A DNA stretch of 64,000 nucleotides from Nocardia brasiliensis NBRC 14402 (GTDB taxonomy: Bacteria; Actinomycetota; Actinomycetes; Mycobacteriales; Mycobacteriaceae): contig NZ_BAFT02000113.1 of assembly GCF_000308475.2 (NCBI RefSeq), positions 1 to 64,000 of the forward strand, read 5' to 3'. The notes below the pieces were generated by a model. It made no database searches, had not been told where the DNA came from, and saw nothing but the letters and a program-made list of their open reading frames with translations. This document shows, one piece after another, positions 26,507 through 34,659 of the stretch (positions are counted from its first letter, which is position 1; each line of letters begins with the position of its first letter). The translations under genes and the position numbers were made by a program.

Positions 26507-26527
26507 GTTACTGTATCGAGCAGTAAC
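26507..26527 (+). promoter_or_regulatory. Operator-like inverted repeat before an alpha/beta hydrolase
   Basis: GTTACTG and CAGTAAC form a perfect 7-bp inverted repeat with a 7-base spacer. It covers a -10-like TACTGT and lies 15 bases before the start codon. The size and symmetry suit a TetR-type repressor, which is not identified. Confidence 0.55.
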
Positions 26528-26542
26528 ACAAAGGAGTGTCCG

Positions 26543-27580
26543 ATGCGTGCAATGCTGCCGTCTGCGTTGGCGAACTTCCCGGGACAGGTTCGGGGGGCGC
26601 TCGACGCACACCGTGCGAGCCTGCGTTCGCGTACCTACGCGACCGCGGCGTTCAACCCGCCGACCGTCCCGCACGAGCAGATCCCCGTCGTCACCCGCGA
26701 CGGCGCCCGGCTGCGGGTGCTCGCCTACGGCCCCGCCGATCGCCCGGTCGTGGTGCTGGTGCACGGGTGGACCTGCAGCATCGAATACTGGAACGCCCAG
26801 ATCAACGCCTTCGCCGGCGAGTACCGGGTGATCGCCTTCGACCTGCGCAGCCACGGCGAGAGCGAACCGGGCTCCAGCCCGCTGACCATGGACCTGCTCG
26901 CCGACGACCTGGCCGACGTGCTCGACGCGTCCCTGCGACCCGGCCAGCGGGCCGTGCTGGTCGGCCACAGCCTCGGCGGCATGACCTTGCAGGCGTGGGC
27001 CGGGCGCTACCCCGAGCGCGTCGCGAAGCAGGCCCTCGCGGTGCTGCTGAACAACAGCGCGCCCGACCGGCTGGTCCTCGAGACGACGGTGGTGCCGCTG
27101 CTGAACCGTCCCATGCGACTGCTGCAGTTGAAGGTGCCGCTGCCGTTCCTGCTCGGCAGCCTCGGCCTCGGCACGCCGATCGTCTTCCCGCCCATCGCGC
27201 CGGTGCGCTGGTTGTTCGCCCGTCAGGTGATGAGCACCGCGGCCAAGGGCGACGTGCTCGACTACGGCATGAACATCGTGCGCGGCTGTCGCGCGTCGGT
27301 GCGGGCCGAGTTCGGCAAGCTGCTCGCGCACATGGACGTCGGGGAGTCCGCGCGCAACCTGGTGGTGCCGACCACCGTGATCGCGGGCGAATTCGACGAC
27401 CTGACCCCGGTGGTGCATTCGGAGCGCATCGCCGAAATGGTCCGGGAGACCGGCACACTGGCGCGGTACGTGGTGCTGCCCACCGGGCATCTGGGCAATG
27501 TCGAGGCGCACGAAAAGTTCAACGACGAACTGCGCCACATCCTCGAATCCGCGCGCCAGCGCGTCGAACTCGCGGGCTGA
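26543..27580 (+). CDS. Alpha/beta hydrolase
   Basis: The 345-residue hydrolase shows VLVHGWTCS (oxyanion region), the nucleophile elbow G-H-S-L-G-G, an aspartate in GEFDDLTP and a late GHLGN histidine. A hydrophobic cap region (LLQLKVPLPFLLGSLGLGTPI) may bind membranes or a greasy substrate. The ATG follows AAAGGAG by seven bases. It could be a lipase, esterase or epoxide hydrolase; the substrate cannot be named. Confidence 0.85.
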   Translation: MRAMLPSALANFPGQVRGALDAHRASLRSRTYATAAFNPPTVPHEQIPVVTRDGARLRVLAYGPADRPVVVLVHGWTCSIEYWNAQINAFAGEYRVIAFDLRSHGESEPGSSPLTMDLLADDLADVLDASLRPGQRAVLVGHSLGGMTLQAWAGRYPERVAKQALAVLLNNSAPDRLVLETTVVPLLNRPMRLLQLKVPLPFLLGSLGLGTPIVFPPIAPVRWLFARQVMSTAAKGDVLDYGMNIVRGCRASVRAEFGKLLAHMDVGESARNLVVPTTVIAGEFDDLTPVVHSERIAEMVRETGTLARYVVLPTGHLGNVEAHEKFNDELRHILESARQRVELAG

Positions 27581-27592
27581 GCGGCAGTCCCG

Positions 27593-28483
27593 TCAGCTGA
27601 AGACGACGGTGCGCTTGCCGTGCACCAGCACGCGGCCCTCCAGGTGCCAGCGCAGCCCACGGGCCAGCACGACGCGTTCGATATCGCGCCCCTGCCGGAC
27701 CATGTCGCGCACGTCGTCGGCGTGATCGATGCGGCTGACGTCCTGCTCGATGATCGGGCCCGCGTCCAGTTCCGCCGTGACGTAGTGGCAGGTGGCGCCG
27801 ATCAGCTTCACCCCGCGCGCGAACGCCTGGTGATACGGGCGGGCGCCGACGAAGGACGGCAGGAAGCTGTGGTGGATGTTGATCGCCTTGCCCGCCCAGT
27901 GCGCGCACAGCTGCGGCGGCAACACCTGCATGAACCGGGCCAGCACCACCGCGTCCGGATCGTGCGCGTCGACCAGCGCGCGTACTTCGGCGAACGCCGG
28001 TCCGCGTTCGGCCGGGTCCTTCGGGAACGGCACGTGGTGGAACTTCACGCCGTGCGCTTCGGTCAGTCCGGCCAGATCGGGATGGTTGCCGATCACCGCC
28101 TCGATCGTCGCGGGCAGCTCGCCGCTCACCGCGCGCCCCAGCAGATCGTGCAGGCAGTGCCCGTCCTTGCTGACCAGCAGCACGGCCCGGCGGCGGGCGC
28201 CCGAATCGAGCAACTGCCACTCGGTCTCCGGCCCGAGTTCTGCGGCCACCCCGGCGAACCGGTCCCGCAGCTCCGCGAGCCCGAACGGCACCGTCGCGGC
28301 CTTGATCGCCTGCCGGGTGAAGAACCAGCCGGTGTCGGTATCCGAGTGGTACCCCGCCTCCACGATCGACCCGCCGAACCCGGCGATGAACGAGGTGATC
28401 CCGGCGATGATGCCCGGGCGGTCCGGGCAGCCGAGGGTCAGCACGAACCGGCGGTCATCGGAGGTGGCGCGGGTGGAACTCAT
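27593..28483 (-). CDS. purU: Formyltetrahydrofolate deformylase
   Basis: PurU hydrolyses 10-formyltetrahydrofolate to formate and tetrahydrofolate. The 296-residue protein begins with an ACT domain (LTLGCPDRPGIIAGITSFIAGFG). It ends with the formyltransferase-fold domain, with N-I-H-H-S-F-L-P-S-F-x-G-A-R-P-Y and D-A-G-P-I-I-E-Q. Upstream on the minus strand, TAATAT lies six bases before the ATG, predicting a leaderless mRNA. In M. tuberculosis purU lies elsewhere (Rv2964), so this is a local difference. Confidence 0.93.
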   Translation of the reverse strand: MSSTRATSDDRRFVLTLGCPDRPGIIAGITSFIAGFGGSIVEAGYHSDTDTGWFFTRQAIKAATVPFGLAELRDRFAGVAAELGPETEWQLLDSGARRRAVLLVSKDGHCLHDLLGRAVSGELPATIEAVIGNHPDLAGLTEAHGVKFHHVPFPKDPAERGPAFAEVRALVDAHDPDAVVLARFMQVLPPQLCAHWAGKAINIHHSFLPSFVGARPYHQAFARGVKLIGATCHYVTAELDAGPIIEQDVSRIDHADDVRDMVRQGRDIERVVLARGLRWHLEGRVLVHGKRTVVFS

Positions 28484-28510
28484 CCGTCGATATTATTGGC
28501 CGCGTGGCCG

Positions 28511-28549
28511 CGGCCGCGAACGGTCGCTCGTCGGGCTCGCTCCGTGGTG
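28511..28549. repeat. Dispersed intergenic repeat, copy B
   Basis: This 39-base block starts CGGCCGCGAACGGTCGCTCG and ends GCTCCGTGGTG. It matches copy C at 32852 in 35 of 39 positions and copy A at 3025 with a small deletion. It lies upstream of purU and downstream of the acetyltransferase gene. Confidence 0.6.
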
Positions 28550-28586
28550 TGGCGTCAGATGGTGATCTCGCCCGCCGAAGGTGCGG

Positions 28587-29126
28587 TCAAAGGTCGTAGA
28601 AGGGTTCCGGGTAGCGGAATTCGCCGGTGATCTGCGAGTCGTAAGCGCTGAGCGGGCGGACCTGGAAGTGCGAGACCCAGGACGGGTCGTCGGGGGTGAT
28701 GCCGAGCCGGGCGGCGGGGACGAAGCCGAAGCGCGGGTAGTAGTCCAGGTGGCCGAGCAGACAGACCAGTGGCTCGTCGAGCGCGTCGGCGGCGCCGAGG
28801 ACGGCGTGCATCAGCGCCGCTCCCACCCCGCTGCCCTGGTGCTCGGCGCGCACGCCGATCGGACCCAGCGCCAGTGCCGGGAACGGGCCGACCGCGGCCC
28901 GGGTCAGGCAGACGTGACCGACCACGGTGTCGTACTCCACCGCGACCATCGAGAGGGTGGGTATCCAGCCCGCATCGCTGCGCAGCCGGGCGACCAGGTC
29001 GACCTCGGGCGGTTCGGCGTCCGGCGGTGCCGCCGGGTCGCGGTCCGCGGCCTGCGGTCCGAACGCACTGCGATGGACGGCCGCAATCGCCGCGATGTCG
29101 TCGGCGCGTTCGCGACGGATCAGCAC
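28587..29126 (-). CDS. GNAT family acetyltransferase
   Basis: The 179-residue protein has the acetyl-CoA-binding segment L-G-P-I-G-V-R-A-E-H-Q-G-S-G-V-G near its middle and a YPRFGFVPA strand-loop typical of YhbS-like N-acetyltransferases. The acceptor is unknown. The GTG before LIRRERADD has GGGAGGAG nine bases upstream, so the frame open to 29327 is not used; that part overlaps the deoC start on the other strand. Confidence 0.85.
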   Translation of the reverse strand: MLIRRERADDIAAIAAVHRSAFGPQAADRDPAAPPDAEPPEVDLVARLRSDAGWIPTLSMVAVEYDTVVGHVCLTRAAVGPFPALALGPIGVRAEHQGSGVGAALMHAVLGAADALDEPLVCLLGHLDYYPRFGFVPAARLGITPDDPSWVSHFQVRPLSAYDSQITGEFRYPEPFYDL

Positions 29127-29283
29127 GGTGTTGTCTCCTCCCGAACCAAGTAGAGCCCCATCCGCACACGTTAACCAGTCGGCCGCCGCGTCACTACCGT
29201 CGATCCGGCACCAGTACGAGTGTGCGGGAAGTGTCGCCAGGCGCGCAACGGAATTCGCCACCGGTGTGCCAGACTTTCGGGCC

Positions 29284-29952
29284 ATGGCTAGTTCCGCGTC
29301 ACCGACCAGGGCCGAAGTGGCCGCCATGATCGATCACACGCTGCTGGCGCCGGGGGCGACCCCCGCCGACGTCGCCGCGCTGATCGACGAAGCCCGCGAA
29401 CTGGGGGTGCTGGCGATCTGCGTGTCGCCGTCGATGCTGCCGGTGCGGGCGCCGGGGCTGGTGCTGGCCACCGTCGCCGGATTCCCTTCGGGCAAACACC
29501 ATTCGCTGGTCAAGGGCGCGGAGGCGCGGCTGGCCGTGGATCAGGGCGCGGCCGAGGTGGACATGGTGATCGATGTCGGCGCCGCGCTGGCGGGCGAATA
29601 CAACGCGGTGCTCGCCGATATCGTCACGGTGCGCGAGGCGATCGGCGACCGGGCGGTGCTCAAGGTGATCATCGAGGCGGCCGCGCTGCCGGACGCCGCG
29701 ATCGTCGAGGTCTGCCGGGCCGCCGAACGCGCCGGTGCGGATTTCGTGAAGACCTCCACCGGCTTTCATCCCGCGGGCGGCGCCAGTGTGCACGCCGTCG
29801 AACTGATGGCGGCGACCGTGGGCGGGCGGCTCGGCGTCAAGGCGAGCGGCGGTATCCGCACCGCCGAGGCCGCGGCGGCGCTGATCGCGGCGGGCGCGAC
29901 GCGACTCGGATTGTCGAAATCGCGCGAAGTGCTGGCAGGCTTTTCGGCCTGA
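29284..29952 (+). CDS. deoC: Deoxyribose-phosphate aldolase
   Basis: DeoC cleaves 2-deoxyribose 5-phosphate to acetaldehyde and glyceraldehyde 3-phosphate in nucleoside breakdown. The 222-residue TIM-barrel protein shows the Schiff-base lysine in D-F-V-K-T-S-T-G-F (Lys156), the second lysine in G-V-K-A-S-G-G-I-R (Lys186) and E-V-D-M-V-I-D at 91-97. The position matches Rv0478. The chosen ATG begins the conserved part; no strong ribosome site is visible. Confidence 0.95.
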   Translation: MASSASPTRAEVAAMIDHTLLAPGATPADVAALIDEARELGVLAICVSPSMLPVRAPGLVLATVAGFPSGKHHSLVKGAEARLAVDQGAAEVDMVIDVGAALAGEYNAVLADIVTVREAIGDRAVLKVIIEAAALPDAAIVEVCRAAERAGADFVKTSTGFHPAGGASVHAVELMAATVGGRLGVKASGGIRTAEAAAALIAAGATRLGLSKSREVLAGFSA

Positions 29953-29966
29953 GCGGGCCGCAGGCA

Positions 29967-30020
29967 GCCGAGCGCTAGGCGATTTCGGCCCGCAGCGGGT
30001 AGAAGTCGTTGGCGCTCGGC
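29967..30020. terminator. Possible bidirectional terminator between deoC and DUF2993 gene
   Basis: GCCGAGCGC at 29967 and GCGCTCGGC at 30012 are complementary, and a second pair, GCGGGCC and GGCCCGC, is interleaved with them. The two genes converge here. The hairpin is long-looped, so strength is doubtful. Confidence 0.4.
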
Positions 30021-30033
30021 CGCTTTCGTCCGG

Positions 30034-30765
30034 CTATGCGCAGGTGGCGTTGCTGTCACCGGTCGCGGCGGGCAGCTCGGCGCGGGTACCGGCGAGCTCG
30101 ACCGCGATGCCGTTGTCGGTGACCTTCACCTCGGTCGGCTGCATGTTGTACGGGTAGCTCTGCAGGCTCTGGGTGAACACCTCGACGATGCCCTGCACCA
30201 GGTCGGTCGGCAGGCCCATGCCGAGCAGCTGGGCCGACATCGTCTCCACCTCGATGACGCCGTTCTTGATCACCGGCTTCACCTGCAATTGGGCCAGCCC
30301 GCCGAGCACGTCCAGCGACAGCATGTCCGAACTCGGCGTCGACCGGACGCCACTGACCAGGTTGCCCAGCGTCTGCCGGATGCCGTCATTGCTCCAGGTG
30401 ACCGCGGCCGACGAACTGCCGATGGCGCCGCCGCCGCGCCCGTTGTCCACGACCTCGACATCGTGGAATTCGGCGTGCACCACCATGCCGACGGCGGGAC
30501 CGAACTTGGTGTCGTCACTGTCCACTGTCACAGTGGGCACCTTGCCGTCGATCCAGGTGATCAGCATCGGCTTGACGCCGAAGCCGACATCGATCTTCGA
30601 CCCCATCTCCTTCTCGAATTGTGTACTGATGCAGCGGGACACGGTGTGCCGGGCGTACGCTTCGCCGCCGACCAGCACCGTGGCCAGCAGGATCGCCACC
30701 ACGGTCAGGGCGATCAGCAGGGTCCGCCGGTTGATCGTCGAGCTGGACGGAGACTTGGTATTCAT
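30034..30765 (-). CDS. DUF2993 membrane-anchored protein (Rv0479c-like)
   Basis: This 243-residue protein has a short cytoplasmic N-terminus, one membrane helix (about 15-34), and an extracytoplasmic domain of the DUF2993 (LmeA-like) type. LmeA of mycobacteria supports lipomannan maturation, and the fold binds lipids. A membership-based role here is inference. The ATG lies seven bases after AAGAAT on the minus strand, a possible leaderless start. The position matches Rv0479c. Confidence 0.8.
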   Translation of the reverse strand: MNTKSPSSSTINRRTLLIALTVVAILLATVLVGGEAYARHTVSRCISTQFEKEMGSKIDVGFGVKPMLITWIDGKVPTVTVDSDDTKFGPAVGMVVHAEFHDVEVVDNGRGGGAIGSSSAAVTWSNDGIRQTLGNLVSGVRSTPSSDMLSLDVLGGLAQLQVKPVIKNGVIEVETMSAQLLGMGLPTDLVQGIVEVFTQSLQSYPYNMQPTEVKVTDNGIAVELAGTRAELPAATGDSNATCA

Positions 30766-30864
30766 GCGGCCGATTCTTCCGCACATTTCTGTGCCGTCTC
30801 TGAGGGGTCTTTGAGGGCTTCGATTGTGACATCTGACACAAGAATCGGGCGTAGCCTGATGCAC

Positions 30865-31473
30865 ATGGCTGGCGATGCGGTGGGCCGCGCTCTCGGATCC
30901 GCGGAACACGGCTGGCGTGTGCTGCGGCGATTGGCCGGTCGGCATGCCGGTTTCTTCACCACCCGGCAGGTGTTGCGCACCGGATGCGAGGCGCAGGTCC
31001 GCGCCGGTCTCGGGGCGGGCACCGTGACCAGGGCCGGGGTCGGCATGCTGCGGCTGGCGGAATGGCCGACCGGCCCGCTCGACGAATACGCCATGTGGGC
31101 GGCCTGGTTCGACGGGGCCGCCGCGGTTTCCCACCACAGCGCCGCCGACCTGCACGGCATCGGCCGGCTGCGGCCGCGGTTCCTGCACCTGTCGGTGGGG
31201 GCCGGCCGGCCGCCGGTGACGCCGCGGCTGGTGGTGCTGCGCCGCTCGCTGATCGGCGCGGAGATCGAGTCCGCGGGGCCCTTCCTGGTCACCACGCCGC
31301 TGCGCACGGTGCTCGACCTCGCCGAAAGCGATATCGGCCAAACCGCCCTGGACGAGGTGATCGGCGACGCCGTCGCCATCAGCCGCTGCACCGGCGACGA
31401 AATACGTTCGGCCAGTGCGCAGTTGACGCCTCGAGCGGTGGAAAGGGTGCGGCGGGCGCTGTCCGGGGCGTAG
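30865..31473 (+). CDS. AbiEi-type antitoxin-like protein without visible toxin
   Basis: The 202-residue protein opens with a winged-helix segment (FFTTRQVLRTGCEAQVRAGLGAGTVTRAGVGMLRL), followed by A-V-S-H-H-S-A-A-D-L-H-G-I. That pair is typical of proteins annotated as type IV toxin-antitoxin AbiEi-like. No AbiEii-like nucleotidyltransferase is next to it, so it is an orphan here. TAGCCT seven bases before the ATG predicts a leaderless mRNA. It is divergent from the DUF2993 gene. Confidence 0.65.
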   Translation: MAGDAVGRALGSAEHGWRVLRRLAGRHAGFFTTRQVLRTGCEAQVRAGLGAGTVTRAGVGMLRLAEWPTGPLDEYAMWAAWFDGAAAVSHHSAADLHGIGRLRPRFLHLSVGAGRPPVTPRLVVLRRSLIGAEIESAGPFLVTTPLRTVLDLAESDIGQTALDEVIGDAVAISRCTGDEIRSASAQLTPRAVERVRRALSGA

Positions 31474-31496
31474 CGGATCGGGTGACCCGGTGCCGG

Positions 31497-32306
31497 TCAA
31501 GCGATTCCGGGATTCGGCGCGACCGTTTCCCATGGGACGGAGAGCACGCAATCACGCATGCGCCGCCGGTAGACCCGCACCGGAAAGCCTTCTCGGCGTA
31601 GCGATTCGGCGGCGGCACGCCAGCGCACCCGCGGACCGTACGGCGCCAGGGGCGCGGCGTGCGCCCACGCGCGGTCGGCCGCGGTGAGCAGGGCGTGGAT
31701 CGGCTCGCCCGGAATATTGCGGTGGATCAACGCTTTCGGCAGGCGTTCGGCGATATCGGACGGCTGCTCGACGGTGAACGGATCCCACGCCAAGGTGAGT
31801 GAGCGCGGCCCGGCGCGGTCCAGCAGCACCCAGGCGCAGCGGCGGCCCAGCTCGTCACAGGTGCCGTCGACGAGCAGGCCGTCCGGTGCCAGGCCGGAGC
31901 GGATGGTCGCCCACGCCTCGGGCACCGCCGCCTCCGGATACTGCCGCAGCACATTGAACGCCCGCACCAGAACCGGTCGCAGCCCGGCCAATTCGAACCC
32001 GCCGCGGGCGAAGGTGACGCCGTCTCGCCCGGGCACCACCCGCTCCGGATCGATCTCCAGTCCGACCACCCGGACATCGGGGCGCACCGTCCGCAACCGC
32101 GTCGCCAGCTCCAGCGTGGTCCACGGGCTCGCCCCGTAGCCGAGATCGACCACCAGCGGATCGGGCGCCGCCAGCAGGCGGGCGGTGACCAGTTCGTCGT
32201 GCACCAGCCAGCGGTCGCTGCGGCGCAGCCGATTCACCCCGGTGGTGCCGCGGGTGATGGTGCCGAGCGGTTTGCTCAGCTGGTCGGGTGATTTTCGTCG
32301 AGCCAC
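31497..32306 (-). CDS. Class I SAM-dependent methyltransferase-like protein
   Basis: The 269-residue protein has the glycine-rich SAM-binding strand V-V-D-L-G-Y-G-A-S-P-W and a VVGLEIDPERV acidic loop, as in class I methyltransferases. The substrate is unknown. It starts with GTG inside the DUF2505 gene (31-base overlap in another frame), so its translation probably depends on that gene. Confidence 0.75.
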   Translation of the reverse strand: MARRKSPDQLSKPLGTITRGTTGVNRLRRSDRWLVHDELVTARLLAAPDPLVVDLGYGASPWTTLELATRLRTVRPDVRVVGLEIDPERVVPGRDGVTFARGGFELAGLRPVLVRAFNVLRQYPEAAVPEAWATIRSGLAPDGLLVDGTCDELGRRCAWVLLDRAGPRSLTLAWDPFTVEQPSDIAERLPKALIHRNIPGEPIHALLTAADRAWAHAAPLAPYGPRVRWRAAAESLRREGFPVRVYRRRMRDCVLSVPWETVAPNPGIA

Positions 32307-32797
32307 TGCACCGTGAATTCGGCCTCGGCGCGGAACAGATCCACCAGGTTCACCAGCATCAGCTGCTCCAGGCGCGGACCGACCATCGGAATGAACACCT
32401 TCGCCTCTGAGGAGAAGCGCATGGTGCAGCCGGTGTCGGTGGGGAACAGCCGGATGGTGCCGCCCAAGCTGCCCGGCCCAGCCGGGATGCTGGCCGAGTA
32501 CTTGCCGACGATCTCTTCGTCGCCGAACGGACCCCAGCTCTCCTTGCGAGTGATCACCATGTCCTTGCGCATCACGGCCTGCGCGATCTCCGGCAGCATC
32601 TCGCGCGGCAGAATGTGGTGCAGCACGATATCGATCCCGCTGTCACCGGCCTCGAGCGAAGCGACCTCGTTACCCGGCGAATACTTCAGCATCTCCGCCA
32701 TCCGCGCGTCCCAATAGTCGCGGTTCGACAGCGCCGCATACAGCTCTTTGGTGGTGTGCAGCGGGTAGCGAGCGGAGTAATCCAGTCGACGGGCCAT
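32276..32797 (-). CDS. DUF2505 family protein, first of two paralogues
   Basis: This 173-residue protein starts M-A-R-R-L-D-Y-S-A-R-Y-P and has the START-like DUF2505 pattern, ending with a helix (AEAEFTVQWLDENH). It is paralogous to the gene at 32987: both open with a D/A-Y-[ST]-A-R-Y motif and end with an E-F-T-x-x-W-L helix. Function is unknown; the fold suggests binding of a hydrophobic ligand. TAATCT eight bases before the ATG predicts a leaderless start. The methyltransferase gene overlaps its end. Confidence 0.78.
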   Translation of the reverse strand: MARRLDYSARYPLHTTKELYAALSNRDYWDARMAEMLKYSPGNEVASLEAGDSGIDIVLHHILPREMLPEIAQAVMRKDMVITRKESWGPFGDEEIVGKYSASIPAGPGSLGGTIRLFPTDTGCTMRFSSEAKVFIPMVGPRLEQLMLVNLVDLFRAEAEFTVQWLDENHPTS

Positions 32798-32851
32798 GAG
32801 GGGACAGATTACTGGGTTGGATTTGCGGCGCCTGCGGCACCGCGCGGTTCG

Positions 32852-32890
32852 CGGCCGCGAACGGTCGCTCGTAAGACTCGTTCCGTGGTG
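32852..32890. repeat. Dispersed intergenic repeat, copy C
   Basis: The block matches copy B at 28511 in 35 of 39 bases. The module just before it (about 32828-32851, GCGCCTGCGGCACCGCG) matches the module before copy A. It lies between the two DUF2505 genes. Confidence 0.6.
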
Positions 32891-32986
32891 GGAGCGTTGG
32901 GGAGTCGAGGTCGCGCCGTCGACCCCACGCTCTTGTTCGGCGCGGACGGCCGCCAATGATCTTGCGGCCGTTGCGAACCGTAGCGA

Positions 32987-33472
32987 TCAGTGCGACGCGA
33001 GCCAGGTGTTGGTGAACTCTTCTTCGTTCTTCAGGACCTCGGTCAGGTGTTCGGCGATCGCGTTCTCGATCTTGCCGCCGAACAGCGGGATCTTGACCTC
33101 GATGGTGCCGTTGGCGGCGGCGGTGGAGCCCGCGCCGTCGTCGACGAGGGCGATGGTGCCGCGCACCTCGGCGGGCGCGCCCTCGACGGTGGCCTGGAAG
33201 GTGGCGTTGTCACCGGTCCAGGTCTCGACGCGAGGAATGATCAGATCGCCGGGGCGCACCGCGGTGATCGCGGCGGGCAGCAGTTCGGCGGCGATGGCCT
33301 GCACCAGGTGGATGCGGATCTGGTCGCCGTCGACGGTCACCGAGTCGAGCCGGGCGTTCGGCCCGCCGACCTCGGCGACCCGGTCTTTCCAGTACTGGTC
33401 GTTCGCGAAAGCCGCGCGCACGGCGGCAGCGGGGTGCGAGTAGCGGGCCGTGTACGCCAGCGGTGTAGCCAT
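32987..33472 (-). CDS. DUF2505 family protein (Rv0481c-like)
   Basis: The 161-residue product begins MATPLAYTARYSHPAAAV and is predicted as a START-like lipid or ligand-binding domain without signal peptide. It is divergent from murB as Rv0481c is from Rv0482. TAGCGT lies eight bases before the ATG on the minus strand, predicting a leaderless mRNA. That hexamer overlaps the murB -10 by two bases. Confidence 0.82.
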   Translation of the reverse strand: MATPLAYTARYSHPAAAVRAAFANDQYWKDRVAEVGGPNARLDSVTVDGDQIRIHLVQAIAAELLPAAITAVRPGDLIIPRVETWTGDNATFQATVEGAPAEVRGTIALVDDGAGSTAAANGTIEVKIPLFGGKIENAIAEHLTEVLKNEEEFTNTWLASH

Positions 33473-33480
33473 GGTCGGAC

Positions 33481-33490
33481 ACGCTACCGT
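33481..33490. promoter_or_regulatory. Overlapping divergent -10 elements of murB and the DUF2505 gene
   Basis: The ten bases ACGCTACCGT read TACCGT on the plus strand (six bases before the murB GTG) and TAGCGT on the minus strand (eight bases before the DUF2505 ATG). The two hexamers share TA, so polymerase can open only one at a time. Confidence 0.7.
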
Positions 33491-33496
33491 CTGCCT

Positions 33497-34591
33497 GTGC
33501 GAACTTCACGTGTGGTGCCGTCGGATGTGCTGGCTGCCACGGGCGCTCGGATCCGCGCCGCGGTGCCGTTGGCGGAGCTGACCACGTTACGGGTCGGTGG
33601 CCCCGCCATGGTCGCCGAATGCCGCAGCACCGACTCGCTGGTCGCGACGGTGCGCGCGCTCGACGCGGCGGGTGTGCCGGTGCTGCTGCTCGCCGGCGGT
33701 TCCAACCTGCTGATCAGCGACGCGGGCTTCGACGGCGTGGTGGTACGGGTCGCCACCGACGGCGTCGAGCTGGGCGCGGACGGCGTGGTCGCCGAGGCGG
33801 GCGCGAACTGGGACGCGGTGGTGGCGGCGACGGTCGCGGCCGGCCTCGGCGGGCTCGAATGTCTGTCCGGCATCCCGGGTTCGGCGGGTGCGACCCCGGT
33901 GCAGAACGTCGGCGCCTACGGGGCCGAGGTGGCGCAGCTGCTGCGCCGGGTCCAGCTGCTGGATCGGGCGAGCGGCGCGATCCGCTGGGTCGCGCCCGGC
34001 GAACTCGGCTTCGGCTACCGCACCAGCGTGCTCAAGCACCGTGACGACGCCGTGGTGCTCGCGGTCGATTTCGCGCTCGACCCGAAGGGTATGAGCGCGC
34101 CGCTGCGCTACGGCGAGCTGGCGATCCGGCTGGGCGCGGCCGACGGCGAGTCCCGCCCGGCGGCCGAGGTCCGTGACGCGGTGCTGGGTCTGCGGGCGGG
34201 TAAGGGCATGGTGCTCGATCCGGCGGATCACGACACCTGGAGTGCCGGTTCCTTCTTCACCAACCCGGTGGTCGCCGCCGACCGGGTGCCCGCGGTGCGG
34301 GCCGCGATCGCGGCGCATGTGGGTGAGGTCACGGTGCCGACTTATCCGGCGCCCGACGGCGTCAAGTTCTCCGCGGGCTGGCTCATCGAGCGGGCCGGGT
34401 TCGCGAAGGGGTTCCCGGGCTCCGGCGCACCGGCCCGGCTGTCCACGAAACACACGCTCGCACTGACGAATCGGGGCGCGGCGACCGCTACGGATCTGGT
34501 GGAGCTGGCCCGGACCGTGCGCGACGGTGTGGCCGAACGGTTCGGCATCCGCCTGGAGCCGGAGCCGGTCACGGTGGGCGTCGCGCTGTGA
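33497..34591 (+). CDS. murB: UDP-N-acetylmuramate dehydrogenase
   Basis: MurB reduces enolpyruvyl-UDP-GlcNAc to UDP-MurNAc with FAD and NADPH, the second committed step of peptidoglycan synthesis. The 364-residue protein shows TTLRVGGPA, LLAGGSNLLISD, GIPGSAGATPVQNVGAYG (FAD domain), GFGYRTSVLK, and WSAGSFFTNP with the catalytic serine. The GTG start is six bases after TACCGT, so the mRNA should be leaderless. The order with lprQ downstream matches Rv0482-Rv0483. Confidence 0.96.
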   Translation: MRTSRVVPSDVLAATGARIRAAVPLAELTTLRVGGPAMVAECRSTDSLVATVRALDAAGVPVLLLAGGSNLLISDAGFDGVVVRVATDGVELGADGVVAEAGANWDAVVAATVAAGLGGLECLSGIPGSAGATPVQNVGAYGAEVAQLLRRVQLLDRASGAIRWVAPGELGFGYRTSVLKHRDDAVVLAVDFALDPKGMSAPLRYGELAIRLGAADGESRPAAEVRDAVLGLRAGKGMVLDPADHDTWSAGSFFTNPVVAADRVPAVRAAIAAHVGEVTVPTYPAPDGVKFSAGWLIERAGFAKGFPGSGAPARLSTKHTLALTNRGAATATDLVELARTVRDGVAERFGIRLEPEPVTVGVAL

Positions 34592-34659
34592 CGCGATGAA
34601 ACGGACACCACACGCTTCGCTGGACAGTCGACCGAATCGGCCCGCGTAAATTCGAAGAA

